From NCBI GenBank assembly GCA_964036315.1, contig OZ038485.1, forward strand, positions 103,239,593 to 103,303,592: a stretch of 64,000 nucleotides of DNA, given 5' to 3'. The notes beneath the pieces are model-generated. The model was not told the origin of the DNA and made no database searches. It worked only from the letters and a program-made list of their open reading frames with translations. The translations under genes and the position numbers were made by a program. Origin of the DNA: Acanthosepion esculentum (lineage: Eukaryota; Mollusca; Cephalopoda; Sepiida; Sepiidae). Of this stretch, positions 40,570-52,545 are shown piece after piece. Positions within the stretch are counted from its first letter, which is position 1. Each line of letters opens with the position of its first letter.

Positions 40570-41326
40570 TATTCATTATTGTTGAAAATACTGGGACGCA
40601 ATTTAATCATCTTCGTCGTTTTTATCACGAGAAATTAGAGAAATTTTTAGACGTAATTTTTTTTATTTATTATTATAATTTTTTTTTTTCAATGAGAACT
40701 TTTCATTTCAAATTGGACAAACTGTCTAAATCTCGTGTTCGCGAGAAAATATTCAGGCGAGATTAGAAAACGCTTATCCATTTTCGCCGATTTTTCATTT
40801 CTCTTTCACCGTAAAGTCAATACAGTTTTCTCATTCTGTTTTCATCTTCATCGAGGACGTCTGCTTCCAGCTGTTCCTTCATATATTTTTGTTTTTTTAT
40901 CGTTTGTCAAGAAAAGAAGCAAAATATACTGACTGTTTACAAAAGTACAATACTCAACCGAGGAAATGTTTAAAAATGAATAGAAGGCTTTATTTCATGT
41001 TATTTTTAACTCACTGTCAATTGAGAGACTTTTTTTTTATCTACATCTGTTCGTCTTTTTTAACTGCTCTTTATTTTCTTTCTTTCGTATTTATCTTTTT
41101 CTTCTTGCCTCTTTCTGTTTTTTCCTCGCCGTATTCTATTGTTTATTTTCTTTCTCCTCCTTTTATCAAAAAAGGAAAAATTATTGAATACTCAAAGGAA
41201 CATTTCGTTCTAAGATATCCAATTACAAGAATTTGACTACAGGATCTTTTTGTCTTGAGACTGGTGTTATAAATTTAAACTAGTGTTACCATTATTGGCG
41301 AAAATAACGTTATTATTTTTGTATCT

Positions 41327-41346
41327 TTTTTTTTTTTTTATTTCAG
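41327..41346 (+). promoter_or_regulatory. Strong 3' splice site
   Basis: A run of about 13 T followed by ATTTCAG, then GACAGTATCG. It lies 20 bp before the start codon of the secreted Ig candidate, implying an upstream non-coding exon. A strong donor-like TACGTAAGTA at about 40214-40224 is one possible partner. Confidence 0.6.
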
Positions 41347-41366
41347 GACAGTATCGATTCCTAATC

Positions 41367-41785
41367 ATGTCCAAGAATAGAAAAATAATACATTCTTTGT
41401 CTATCATCATTGTCATTTTTTTTTCTTTTTACAAGGAGTGTTGTTCGTTGGAATTGTGCCAACTGGTGCACAACTCAGTAGAGTTTAACCTTGCTCAAAC
41501 TTTCGAATGTATTTTCAACACAGCGGGCGGAGCATCATCTGCTTTTTTTCATTTGAACAGACAACCATTAGTGGCGGTTGATCCGGAAGGTAGACGTTTT
41601 TAGTTCATGAAAACAAGTCCATTAACAAGCACACAGACAGGCAATCAATAGAGAGATGCAGACGGGTTTTTTTTCTATTAATCTATAAAGAAATAATTTA
41701 ATGGGCCAGAAACGTTTACATTTCAATTCACGCACATAGAAAGGCACATAGGAAATAAGTTCTTTATTTATAAAGCATTCTCTTT

Positions 41786-41841
<56 letters not shown>

Positions 41842-42029
41842 GAGAAAGAGTGAGAGATACATACACCAATTGATTAAGTGGAACACAGAGACAAGGAATT
41901 TCGATCCGTATAAGCGATCTCTCCTTTTAAAAGAATGTGGAAAAAAGGAAAACCTCTTACATCGATTCTGTTCTTGTATTTGTAAAATATTTTCTACTTG
42001 AGCCAAGTCAGCCACACATTGTGTGTGTA

Positions 42030-42063
<34 letters not shown>

Positions 42064-42379
42064 ATAAAAAAAAAAGAATAAGAGAGGATGCCTTGCATAA
42101 CTGCCACTTTCACGCTTAGGTGATCCACAGGTGCAAAGTAACCCCCAACCCTTGTTTGATTTTATGGCAAACAAATATGGAAGAGTTCATAATCATTTAG
42201 TCAGTGGGGGATCTTGCCAGAAGAGCAGGTACTTGTTGTCATGTCTCCACTTGGAAAATAATCCAGACCTGTTAATAGTGTCTTGCTACGTAGTAAATAC
42301 CTACTATAAAATGGAACTGGAGCTTTTAATTCTCAGAATTCGTGGGAAAATTGAGCTCCAATATCACTTTTATTCATAA
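41367..42379 (+). CDS. Candidate gene: small secreted Ig-like protein (two coding exons)
   Basis: Exon A: 41347-41589, coding from ATG 41367. Intron 41590-42119 (GTAGAC ... CTTAG). Exon B: 42120-42379 with TAA at 42377. Product 160 residues. Residues 1-27 look like a signal peptide (basic MSKNRK, then the hydrophobic core LSIIIVIFFSF, then CCS). The rest fits one V-like Ig domain: Cys48 in TFECIF (B strand), FFHLNRQPLVAV (C strand, Phe in place of the usual Trp), and NPDLLIVSCYVVN with Asp124 and Cys130 at the D-x5-C spacing of the F strand, then a G-strand-like ELELLIL. The intron is phase 1 and the frame stays open across it (VDPEG/DPQVQ). A polyadenylation signal lies 125 bp after the stop. 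The only weak point is the short pyrimidine tract of the second acceptor. Role unknown; secreted Ig proteins often act in adhesion or immunity, but nothing here shows which. Confidence 0.5.
41790..41850. repeat. (TA)n(GA)n microsatellite in intron
   Basis: About 23 TA units then GAGAGAAAGAG, inside the proposed intron of the Ig-like gene. Confidence 0.95.
42020..42062. repeat. (TG)n(TA)n microsatellite
   Basis: Short TG then about 12 TA units, also in the proposed intron. Confidence 0.95.
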
Positions 42380-42501
42380 AGATTACATAATATAGGTTTT
42401 ACTTAATTAGCTATTATGTTTCTCTAATTCTAATTTTTATTTTCCATCTTTACACTATATTAATTGTATCTTATAAATTGTCCTTCTTCTGTTACCCATG
42501 A

Positions 42502-42507
42502 AATAAA
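42502..42507 (+). terminator. Polyadenylation signal AATAAA
   Basis: AATAAA in CATGAAATAAAAATAATT, 120-130 bp after the stop of the Ig-like candidate, in AT/T-rich 3'-UTR-like sequence. Confidence 0.5.
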
Positions 42508-42688
42508 AATAATTATTTGTACGGAAAATACGGATTTACGTACATCAAAGTCTTTAAATTAAGTGGCAGCAGAAGAATTATCGTTGAATTATTAAAAGGT
42601 AAGCTTAAACATCAATTCAATACGTAAATGCAGCGATCAATTTTGAGTTCTTCTATAGTTTATTGATGTTTATCGCATCTACTTCTCT

Positions 42689-43016
42689 CTAGCTATTGTG
42701 ATGATGAGGTGAAATGCCGCCGGATAGGGCGGCTTTTAAGCTAGTTTATAATAAAACGTGCACTGCAATTTTGGATACAGAAGGAAAATAAGAATTACTT
42801 CCTTTGAACCATGAAAGCAGCGATAATGGCTAGTATAATCTATTAATATTTTTAACCTCACATAATCTAGCAAACATGAATCTGAGCTCAACAAAAATTG
42901 TTCCCTGAACCTAACTTTTCTAAGGCTTTTGAGTGAGCTATGAATCATTGAAATCGGATCAGTTGGAGCGGAAGAGTTGCTTGGACACACACAAACACTT
43001 TAATTTATATATAAGA
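42689..43016 (-). mobile_element. Possible short Helitron
   Basis: CTAG at 42689 and again at 42741, with a GC-rich hairpin between them (GCCGCC-GGATAG-GGCGGC, 42716-42733). The right end reads AATTTATATATAAGA after an ACACACACAAACAC stretch, like the TC-end of the 15- and 26-kb Helitrons. CTAG-T at 42741-42745 lies 7 bp after the hairpin and could alternatively be a plus-strand 3' end. Orientation is uncertain. Confidence 0.35.
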
Positions 43017-43376
43017 TAGATCGATCTCTCTCACACACATATATATATATATATATATATGTTACGAGGATGCATTTCTATAAAAATAAAGTCTCAATAA
43101 GGTTAAAATTTATAGTTTGGGATTCTACTGAGTCCTACCTGTTAATACAAAAAGTTTTCTTTCATGAAGTAGTTGTAAAATAGTGAAATTTGAAATAGAA
43201 CGTTTGGAAAATTCTAGATCATTCCAGTATATTCGAGAAAAATCTAGATGATTCGAGAAACATCTATATATATTTTATTTTGTGTTTTTTTTTCAGTAAA
43301 TTAAATATTGTTTGTGATTTAGCTCTGTGTTTTGGCAAATCATTCCTTTTTTCCTTTGTTACAATTATCAACACTT

Positions 43377-43380
<4 letters not shown>

Positions 43381-43427
<47 letters not shown>
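43381..43427. repeat. (TA)n microsatellite
   Basis: About 23 TA units; a shorter (TA)n lies at 43041-43060. Confidence 0.95.
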
Positions 43428-43428
<1 letters not shown>

Positions 43429-43868
43429 TTAAATGTCAGAGTTGGATCTGACCAGGAAACAGTAGTATTAAAAAGTGCTCAATACGCATGCGAAAAAGAA
43501 ATAAAGATAGCAATAAAATGTACAACTTTTAACTTTAAAAAGCAGGAGGTCAGTTGAATCCGCTGCCTTGGTTGCAACCTTACCGTATTCTCGGGCGATT
43601 TTTTGTCAAATGGCCACCTAACTAATTTTTTTATTTAAAAAAAAATAAAAAATAAAAATGAAAACCAAAGAACACTACATTATTATTTTCAAGAATAAAT
43701 AAACAAACGCACGACGTTGGGGGTAATAGAAAGGGAGGAGGAGGATGTAGAGAAGGAAGGAAAAGAAGAGAAGGAAGTGTATCGTAAATGTATTAAAGGA
43801 AGAAGGGGGAAGAGAAGAAAAGCAAGTATATCGTAAATGTATCATTGTTGTTATGAATAGTAATAATA

Positions 43869-46800
43869 ATAAAAGAAAAAGAGAAAGAGAAAGAAGAGAA
43901 AGAGGAAGAAGAGAAGAGAAAGAAGAGAAGAGAAAGAAGAGAAGAGAAAGAAGAGAATAGAAAGAAGAGAAGAGAAGAGAAAGAAGAGAAGAGAAAGAAG
44001 AGAAAGAAACAGAGAAGAGAAGAAACAGAGAAGAGAAGAAACAGAGAAGAGAAGAAACAGAGAAGAGAAGAAACAGAGAAGAGAAGAAACAGAGAAGAGA
44101 AGAAACAGAGAAGAGAAGAAACAGAGAAGAGAAGAAACAGAGAAGAGAAGAAACAGAGAAGAGAAGAAACAGAGAAGAGAAGAAACAGAGAAGAGAAGAA
44201 ACAGAGAAGAGAAGAAAAAGAGAAGAAAAAGAGAAGAAACAGAGAAGAGAAGAAACAGAGAAGAAACAGAGAAGAAAAAGAGAAGAGAAGAAAAAGAGAA
44301 GAGAAGAAACAGAGAAGAAACAGAAAAGAAAAAAAAAGAAACAGAGAAGAGAAGAAACAGAGAAGAAACAGAGAAGAGAAGAAAAAGCGAAGAAACAGAG
44401 AAGAGAAGAAAAAGCGAAGAAACAGAGAAGAGAAGAAAAAGAGAAGAAAAAGAGAAGAAAAAGAGAAGAAAAAGAGAAGAAACAGAGAAGAAACAGAGAA
44501 GAGAAGAAAAAAAGAAACAGAGAAGAGAAGAAAAAAAGAAAAAGAGAAGAGAAGAAACGGAGAAGAGAAGAAACGGAGAAGAGAAGAAACGGAGAAGAGA
44601 AGAAACGGAGAAGAAACAGAGAAGAGAAGAAACGGAGAAGAAACAGAGAAGAGAAGAAACGGAGAAGAAACAGAGAAGAGAAAAAACGGAGAAGAAACAG
44701 AGAAGAGAAGAAACGGAGAAGAGAAAAAACGGAGAAGAAAAAGAGAAGAGAAGAAACAGAGAAGAAAAGAAAAAGAAAAAAGAAAAGAAAAAAGAAGAAA
44801 AAAGAGAAGAGAAGAAAAAAGAGAAGAGAAGAAAAAAGAGAAGAGAAGAAAAAAGAGAAGAGAAGAAACAGAGAAGAGAAGAAACAGAGAAGAGAAGAAA
44901 CAGAGAAGAGAAGAAACAGAGAAGAGAAGAAACAGAGAAGAGAAGAAACAGAGAAGAGAAGAAACAGAGAAGAAACAGAGAAGAAACAGAGAAGAAAAAG
45001 AGAAGAAAAAGCGAAGAAACAGAGAAGAGAAGAAAAAGAGAAGAAAAAGAGAAGAAAAAGAGAAGAAAAAGAGAAGAAACAGAGAAGAAACAGAGAAGAG
45101 AAGAAAAAAAGAAACAGAGAAGAGAAGAAACGGAGAAGAGAAGAAAAAAAGAAAAAGAGAAGAGAAGAAACGGAGAAGAGAAGAAACGGAGAAGAGAAGA
45201 AACGGAGAAGAGAAGAAACGGAGAAGAGAAGAAACGGAGAAGAGAAGAAACGGAGAAGAGAAGAAACGGAGAAGAGAAGAAACGGAGAAGAGAAGAAACG
45301 GAGAAGAGAAGAAACGGAGAAGAGAAGAAACGGAGAAGAAACGGAGAAGAGAAGAAACGGAGAAGAAACAGAGAAGAGAAGAAACGGAGAAGAAACAGAG
45401 AAGAGAAGAAACGGAGAAGAAACAGAGAAGAGAAGAAACAGAAGAGAAGAAACAGAGAAGAGAAGAAACGGAGAAGAAACAGAGAAGAGAAGAAACAGAG
45501 AAGAAAAAGAGAAGAGAAGAAACAGAGAAGAAAAGAAAAAGAAAAGAAAAAGAAAAAAGAAAAGAAAAAAGAGAAGAGAAGAAAAAAGAGAAGAGAAGAA
45601 AAAAGAGAAGAGAAGAAAAAAGAGAAGAGAAGAAAAAAGAGAAGAGAAGAAAAAAGAGAAGAGAAGAAACAGAGAAGAGAAGAAACAGAGAAGAGAAGAA
45701 ACAGAGAAGAAAAAGAGAAGAAAAAGAGAAGAAAAAGAGAAGAAAAAGAGAAGAAAAAGAGAAAAGAAGAAACAGAGAAGAAAAAAAGAAACAGAGAAGA
45801 AAAAAAGAAAAAGAGAAGAAAAAGAGAAGAAAAAAGAGAAGAGAAGAAAAAAGAGAAGAGAGGAAAAAAGAGAAGAGAGGAAAAAAGAGAAGAGAAGAAA
45901 CAGAGAAGAGAAGAAACAGAGAAGAAAAAGAGAAGAGAAGAAACAGAGAAGAAAAAGAGAAGAGAAGAAACAGAGAAGAGAAGAAAAAGAGAAGAAACAG
46001 AGAAGAAACAGAAGAGAAGAAAAGGTGAAAAGAAACAGAGAAGAAACAGAGAAGAAAGAGAGAAGAGAAGAAACAGAGAAGAAAGAGAGAAGAGAAGAAA
46101 GAGAGAAGAGAAGAAAGAGAGAAGAGAAGAAACAGAGAAGAAAGAGAGAAGAGAAGAAAGAGAGAAGAGAAGAAAGAGAGAAGAAACAGAGAAGAGAAGA
46201 AACAGAGAAGAAACAGAGAAGAAAAAAAAAGAGAAGAAACAGAGAAGAAAAAAAAGAGAAGAAACAGAGAAGAAAAAAAAGAGAAGAAACAGAGTAGAAA
46301 AAAAAGAGAAGAAACAGAGTAGAAAAAAAAGAGAAGAAACAGAGTAGAAAAAGAGAAGAGAAGAAACAGAGAAGAAAAGAAAAAGAGAAGAGAAGAAAAA
46401 GAGAAGAGAAGAAACAGAGAAGAAAAAGAGAAGAAACAGAGAAGAAAAAGTGAAGAAACAGAGAAGAAAAAGTGAAGAAACAGAGAAGAAAAAGTGAAGA
46501 AACAGAGAAGAAAAAGAGAAAAGAAATAGAGTAGAAAAAGAGAAGAAAAGAAAAAGAGAAGAAAAAGAGAAGAAAAGAAAAAGAGAAGAAAAAGAGAAAA
46601 GAAAAAAGAAAAAGAGAAAAGAAAAAAGAAAAAGAGAAAAGAAAAAGAGAAAAGAAAAAGAGAATAGAAGAAACAGAGAAGAGAAGAAACAGAGAAGAGA
46701 AGAAACAGAGAAGAGAAGAAACAGAGAAGAAAAAGAGAAGAGAAGAAACAGAGAAGAAACAGAGAAGAGAATAAAAGAGAAGAAAAAGAGAAGAGAAGAA

Positions 46801-49800
46801 ACAAAGAAAAAGAGAAGAGAAGAAACAAAGAAAAAGAGAAGAGAAGAAACAGAGAAGAAAAAGAGAAGAGAAGAAAAAGAGAAGAGAAGAAAAAGAGAAG
46901 AGAAGAAAAAGAGAAGAGAAGAAACAGAGAAGAAAAAGAGAAGAGAAGAAACAGAGAAGAAAAAGAGAAGAGAAGAAACAGAGAAGAAAAAGAGAAGAGA
47001 AGAAACAGAGAAGAAAAAGAGAAGAGAAGAAACAGAGAAGAAAAAGAGAAGAGAAGAAACAGAGAAGAAAAAGAGAAGAGAAGAAACAGAGAAGAAAAAG
47101 AGAAGAGAAGAAACAGAGTAGAAAAAGAGAAGAGAAGAAACAGAGAAGAAAAAGAGAAGAAACATAGAAAAAGAGAAGAGAAGAAAAAAAGAAAAAGAGA
47201 AGAGAAGAAAAAGAGAAGAAAAAAAGAGAAGAGAAGAAAAAGAGAAGAGAAGAAAAAGAGAGAAGAGAAGAAACAGAGAAGAAAAAGAGAGAAGAGAAGA
47301 AACAGAGAAGAGAAGAAAAGAGAAGAAAAAGAGAAGAGAAGAAACAAAGAAAAAGAGAAGAGAAGAAACAAAGAAAAAGAGAAGAGAAGAAACAGAGAAA
47401 AAGAGAAGAGAAGAAACAGAGAAAAAGAGAAAAGAAACAGAGAAGAAAAAGGAGAAGAAAAAAGAAACAGAGAAGAGAAGAAAAAGAAAAGAAAAAAAAG
47501 AAAAAGAGAAGAGAAGAAAAAGAGAAGAGAAGAAACAGAGAAGAGAAGAAACAGAGAAGAGAAGAAACAGAGAAGAAAAAGAGAAGAGAAGAAAAAGAGA
47601 AAAGAAACAGAGAAGAAAAAGAGAAGAGAAGAAACAGAGAAGAAAAAGAGAAGAGAAGAAACAGAGAAGAAAAAGAGAAGAGAAGAAACAGAGAAGAGAA
47701 GAAACAGAGTAGAAAAAGAGAAGAGAAGAAACAGAGTAGAAAAAGAGAAGAGAAGAAACAGAGAAGAAAAAGAGAAGATAAGAAACAGAGAAGAAAAAGA
47801 GAAGAGAAGAAACAGAGAAGAGAAGAAACAGAGAAGAAAAGAAAAAAAGAACAAAAGAGAAGAAAAAGAGAAGAAAAAGAGAAGAGAAGAGAAGAAAAAG
47901 AGAAGAGAAGAGAAGAAAAAGAGAAGAGAAAAGAAAAAAAGAGAGAAGAAAAAGAGAAGAGAAGAAAAAGAGAAGAGAAGAAAAAGAGAGAAGAGAAGAA
48001 ACAGAGAAGAAAAAGAGAAGAGAAGAAACAGAGAAGAGAAGAAACAGAGTAGAAAAAGAGAAGAGAAGAAACAGAGTAGAAAAAGAGAAAAGAAACAGAG
48101 AAGAAAAAGAGAAGAGAAGAAACAGAGAAGATAAGAAACAGAGAAGAAAAAGAGAAGAAAAAGAGAAGAAAAAGAGAAGAAAAAGAGAAGAGAAGAAACA
48201 GAGAAGAAAAGAAAAAAAGAACAAAAGAGAAGAAAAAGAGAAGAGAAGAGAAGAAAAAGAGAGAAGAAAAAGAGAAGAGAAGAAAAAGAGAGAAGAAAAA
48301 GAGAAGAGAAGAAAAAGAGAGAAGAGAAGAGAAGAAACAGAGAAGAAAAAGAGAAGAGAAGAAACAGAGAAGAAAAAAAGAGAAGAGAAGAAAAAGAGAA
48401 AAGAAAAAGAGAAGAGAAGAAACAGAGAAGAAAAAGAGAAGAGAAGAAAAAGAGAAAAGAAACAGAGAAGAAAAAGAGAAGAGAAGAAACAGAGAAGAAA
48501 AAGAGAAAAGAAGAAACAGAGAAGAAAAAGAGAAGAGAAGAAACAGAGAAGAAAAAGAGAAGAGAAGAAACAGAGTAGAAAAAGAGAAGAGAAGAAAAAG
48601 AGTAGAAAAAGAGAAGAGAAGAAAAAGAGAAGATAAGAAACGGAGAAGAAAAAGAGAAGAGAAGAAACAGAGAAGAAAAAGAGAAGAGAAGAAACAGAGA
48701 AGAAAATAGAAGAGAAGAAACAGAGAAGAAAAAGAGAAGAGAAGAAACAGAGAAGAAAAGAAAAAAAGAACAAAAGAGAAGAAAAAGAGAAGAAAAAGAG
48801 AAGAAAAAGAGAAGAAAAAGAGAAGAAAAAGAGAAGAAAAAGAGAGGAGAAGAGAAGAAAAAGAGAGAAGAAAAAGAGAAGAGAAGAAAAAGAGAGAAGA
48901 AAAAGAGAAGAGAAGAAAAAGAGAAGAGAAGAAAAAGAGAAGAGAAGAAAAAGAGAAGAGAAGAAAAAGAGAAGAGAAGAAACAGAGAAGAAAAAGAGAA
49001 GAGAAGAAACAGAGTAGAAAAAGAGAAGAGAAGAAACAGAGTAGAAAAAGAGAAGAGAAGAAACAGAGAAGAAAAAGAGAAGAGAAGAAACAGAGAAGAA
49101 AAAGAGAAGAGAAGAAACAGGGAAGAAAAAGAGAAGAGAAGAAACAGAGAAGAAAAAGAGAAGAGAAGAAACAGAGAAGAAAAGAAAAAAAGAACAAAAG
49201 AGAAGAAAAAGAGAAGAAAAAGAGAAGAAAAAGAGAAGAAAAAGAGAAGAAAAAGAGAAGAAAAAGAGAAGAAAAAGAGAAGAAAAAGAGAAGAAAAAGA
49301 GAGGAGAAGAGAAGAAAAAGAGAAGAGAAGAAAAAGAGAGAAGAAAAAGAGAAGAGAAGAAAAAGAGAAGAGAAGAAACAGAGAAGAAAAAGAGAAGAGA
49401 AGAAACAGAGAAGAAAAAGAGAAGAGAAGAAACAGAGAAGAAAAAGAGAAGAGAAGAAACAGAGAAGAAAAAGAGAAGAAAAAGAGAAGAGAGAAGAAAA
49501 AGAGAAGAAAAAGAGAAGAGAGAAGAAAAAGAGAAGAAAAAGAGAAGAGAAGAGAAGAAAAAGAGAAGAAAAAGAGAAGAGAAGAGAAGAAAAAGAGAGA
49601 AGAAAAAGAGAAGAGAAGAGAAGAAAAAGAGAGAAGAAAAAGAGAAGAGAAGAAAAAGAGAGAAGAAAAAGAGAAGAGAAGAAAAAGAGAGAAGAGAAGA
49701 AACAGAGAAGAAAAAGAGAGAAGAGAAGAAACAGAGAAGAAAAAGAGAGAAGAGAAGAAACAGAGAAGAAAAAGAGAGAAGAGAAGAAACAGAGAAGAAA

Positions 49801-51124
49801 AAGAGAGAAGAGAAGAAACAGAGAAGAAAAAGAGAGAAGAGAAGAAACAGAGAAGAAAAAGAGAGAAGAGAAGAAACAGAGTAGAAAAAGAGAAGAGAAG
49901 AAACAGAGTAGAAAAAGAGAAGAGAAGAAACAGAGTAGAAAAAGAGAAGAGAAGAAACAGAGTAGAAAAAGAGAAGAGAAGAAACAGAGAAGAAAAAGAG
50001 AAGAGAAGAAACAGAGAAGAAAAAGAGAAGAGAAGAAACAGAGAAGAAAAAGAGAAGAGAAGAAACAGAGAAGAAACAGAGAAGAGAAGAAACAGAGAAG
50101 AAACAGAGAAGAAAAAGAGAAGAGAAGAAACAGAGTAGAAAAAGAGAAGAGAAGAAACAGAGTAGAAAAAGAGAAGAGAAGAAACAGAGTAGAAAAAAAG
50201 AGAAGAAACAGAGAAGAAAAAGAGAAGATAAGAAACAGAGAAGAAAAAGAGAAGAGAAGAAACAGAGAAGAAAAAGAGAAGAGAAGAAAAAAAGAAAAAG
50301 AGAAGAGAAGAAAAAGAGAAGAAAAAGAGAAGAGAAGAGAAGAAAAAGAGAAGAGAAGAAACAGAGAAGAAAAAGAGAAGAGAAGAAACAGAGAAGAAAA
50401 AGAGAAGAGAAGAAACAGAGAAGAAACAGAGTAGAAAAAGAGAAGAGAAGAAACAGAGTAGAAAAAGAGAAGAGAAGAAACAGAGTAGAAAAAGAGAAGA
50501 GAAGAAACAGAGTAGAAAAAGAGAAGAGAAGAAACAGAGTAGAAAAAGAGAAGAGAAGAAACAGAGTAGAAAAAGAGAAGAGAAGAAACAGAGTAGAAAA
50601 AGAGAAGAGAAGAAACAGAGTAGAAAAAGAGAAGAGAAGAAACAGAGTAGAAAAAGAGAAGAGAAGAAACAGAGTAGAAAAAGAGAAGAGAAGAAACAGA
50701 GTAGAAAAAGAGAAGAGAAGAAACAGAGTAGAAAAAGAGAAGAGAAGAAACAGAAGAAAAAGAGAAGAGAAGAAACAGAAGAAAAAGAGAAGAGAAGAAA
50801 CAGAAGAAAAAGAGAAGAGAAGAAACAGAAGAAAAAGAGAAGAGAAGAAAAAGAGAAGAGAAGAAAAAGAGAAGAAAAAGAGAAGAAAAAGAGAAGAAAA
50901 AGAGAAGAAAAAGAGAAGAGAAGAAAAAGAGAGAAGAAAAAGAGAAGAGAAGAAAAAGAGAGAAGAAAAAGAGAAGAGAAGAAAAAGAGAGAAGAAAAAG
51001 AGAAGAGAAGAAAAAGAGAGAAGAAAAAGAGAGAAGAGAAGAAAAAGAGAAGAGAAGAAACAGAGAAGAAACAGAGAAGAGAAGAAACAGAGAAGAGAAG
51101 AAACAGAGATGAAGAGAAAAAAAA
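43869..51124. repeat. 7.2-kb purine-rich satellite array
   Basis: The plus strand is almost only A and G with single C (in GAAACAG) and few T (in AGAGTAGAAA). Local units: 16 bp AACAGAGAAGAGAAGA at 44000-44215 and 44860-44990; the AACGGAGAAGAGAAG variant at 45160-45330; about 26-bp units mixing AAAAAGAG and AACAGAG; and a regular AACAGAGTAGAAAAAGAGAA block at 50410-50750. Minus-strand frames of up to 2428 codons result from the lack of purines needed for stops. Such a polypurine tract can form triplex (H-DNA) structures. Confidence 0.95.
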
Positions 51125-51345
51125 GAATAATTATCATCAGGGGTGGGGGTTTAAATTACTGTTTCTTATCCAGTCCCATACGCACTATAGAAACATTTTA
51201 TGATATATGGGCAAGGACTTAAAACTTCTAGTTTAAAAGGTTTTCGCGATCCGGAAATGTCATAATCAATAATTTTTCATGTTGGCAAAACCGTACAACA
51301 ATCTCTACAATATTTGCAAACTCTTCCATCCCCTGAATTTTTAAG

Positions 51346-51347
<2 letters not shown>

Positions 51348-51405
<58 letters not shown>

Positions 51406-51406
51406 C
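51348..51406. repeat. (TA)n(GA)n microsatellite
   Basis: About 22 TA units then GAGAGAG. Confidence 0.95.
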
Positions 51407-51469
51407 AGAGTTCGAATTCAGTACGTTCACTTTCGCGCTTAGGAAATGTATAAATGTATTTCTTCTTTC

Positions 51470-51548
51470 CTCCTCTACCCTCCGCTATGTGCTGAATAGC
51501 TGGATAGACTGGGTCCTATAACCTTGGCTGTCAGCCAGTCTACTACAT
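51470..51548 (+). repeat. SINE family 2 fragment, reverse orientation
   Basis: The complement of CTGGATAGACTGGGTCCTAT and AACCTTGGCTG matches the ACCAAGGTTATAGAACCCAG part of the 6.3-kb copy. Head missing. Confidence 0.5.
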
Positions 51549-52019
51549 AAACTGTAACCTACTGCTAGTCAGTAAGGAATACACCAGTATCCTTTTGTAC
51601 CAAATACAAATGCAATCTGGAATAGTCATATCATGGGAATTTTTTTTTTATTTGTAAAATGAACGTGCCGGTTCAAGTAAACGTCTCTCGAGAAATTTTC
51701 GTCTAATTAATAAACGTCGAAAAATAAAATTAAAAATAATGATTGTGCCGCGGAGAAAATTATTTGAATTTTAATACACGTGCCCTAAATAGAGGAATGA
51801 ACAAAATAATTTAATTTCGTCAGTACTTCTGTTCGGTACTTAAGAATACGTGCGTACATAACAATAGTCAACTTTCGACGTATAGAAGACGGTTTGTTTA
51901 TGTTATTTTATGTGAAAATGATATATACACATTTTGATATATCAAGAACAATTTTAGCAGAACAACTATGACAAAGTGAAAAAATGTTCTAAAACATAAG
52001 ACTTAATGCAAAACAAAAT
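51549..52019. other. Non-coding, nothing recognised
   Basis: AT-rich, no supported feature. Confidence 0.45.
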
Positions 52020-52545
52020 AAGGTAAAAGTTAAAAGAGGAATTTACTCTATCACCTGTAATAATTGTCACAAGGAATACATAGGAGAAACCTCAAGGAAT
52101 TTAAATAAAAGATTATATGAACACAAAAGGGATCTTTTACAAAACACACACTCAATGCATTAGTTGCTCACCGTAATAAGTGACCATAATGTTGATTTAA
52201 AAATATACTTTAATTAAAGGAGAAAGCAATTTACAAAGACGAAAATTGTATAGAAAGTGCTTTAATCATTCACAGTAAATTTGTATCCAGGTTCTTGCAA
52301 CATCATTTATCGCAATGAGAGATATTTAATAACAAAAGTGACGGCAACAAAGAAAAATAAACTAAATGAAATCGGCTAGACTATAACCGAAAAAAAAAAA
52401 AAAAAAAAAAAGTTCATTTTTAAAATTCTCAGCGTTCTCATTCTCACGTACGCATGTGTGGTCGCATCAACGTAAACATCACTTTAATCCGACGGGGGGT
52501 CCTAAAGGACGAAACCAGTCACACGAAAACTTTTTCCACTGTCAG
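52020..52545 (+). pseudogene. Penelope-like element GIY-YIG and 3' end
   Basis: The plus strand at 52030-52160 reads KRGIYSITCNNCHKEYIGET then SRNLNKRLYEHKRDLLQNTH, a textbook GIY-YIG nuclease of a Penelope-like element, until a stop. Downstream DNA parallels the minus-strand copy at 23880-23320, including the 3' motif CGACGGGGGGTCCTAAAGGA then CGAAACC at 52488-52520, where the hammerhead core is partly destroyed. A 23-A run is at 52390-52412. Confidence 0.75.

Noticed and set aside
42130..42131. Alternative acceptor CCACAG at 42130 for the Ig-like gene
   Set aside because: With the phase-1 donor it gives a stop codon after two residues.
42120..42228. Donor-like GTACTTG at 42229 as the end of exon B in the Ig-like gene
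   Set aside because: Reading on to the stop at 42377 supplies the F-strand Asp-x5-Cys and G-strand-like text and reaches the polyadenylation signal, so the longer exon fits better.
42716..42733. Bacterial-style hairpin terminator GCCGCC/GGCGGC followed by TTTT
   Set aside because: Host context is eukaryotic; the hairpin is better explained as a Helitron-type end structure next to CTAG.
43675..51137. Minus-strand reading frames of 1353, 1840 and 2428 codons
   Set aside because: They translate a polypyrimidine strand into Phe/Leu/Ser repeats; stops need purines that are nearly absent, and three overlapping frames are all open. No unit length in codons is kept.
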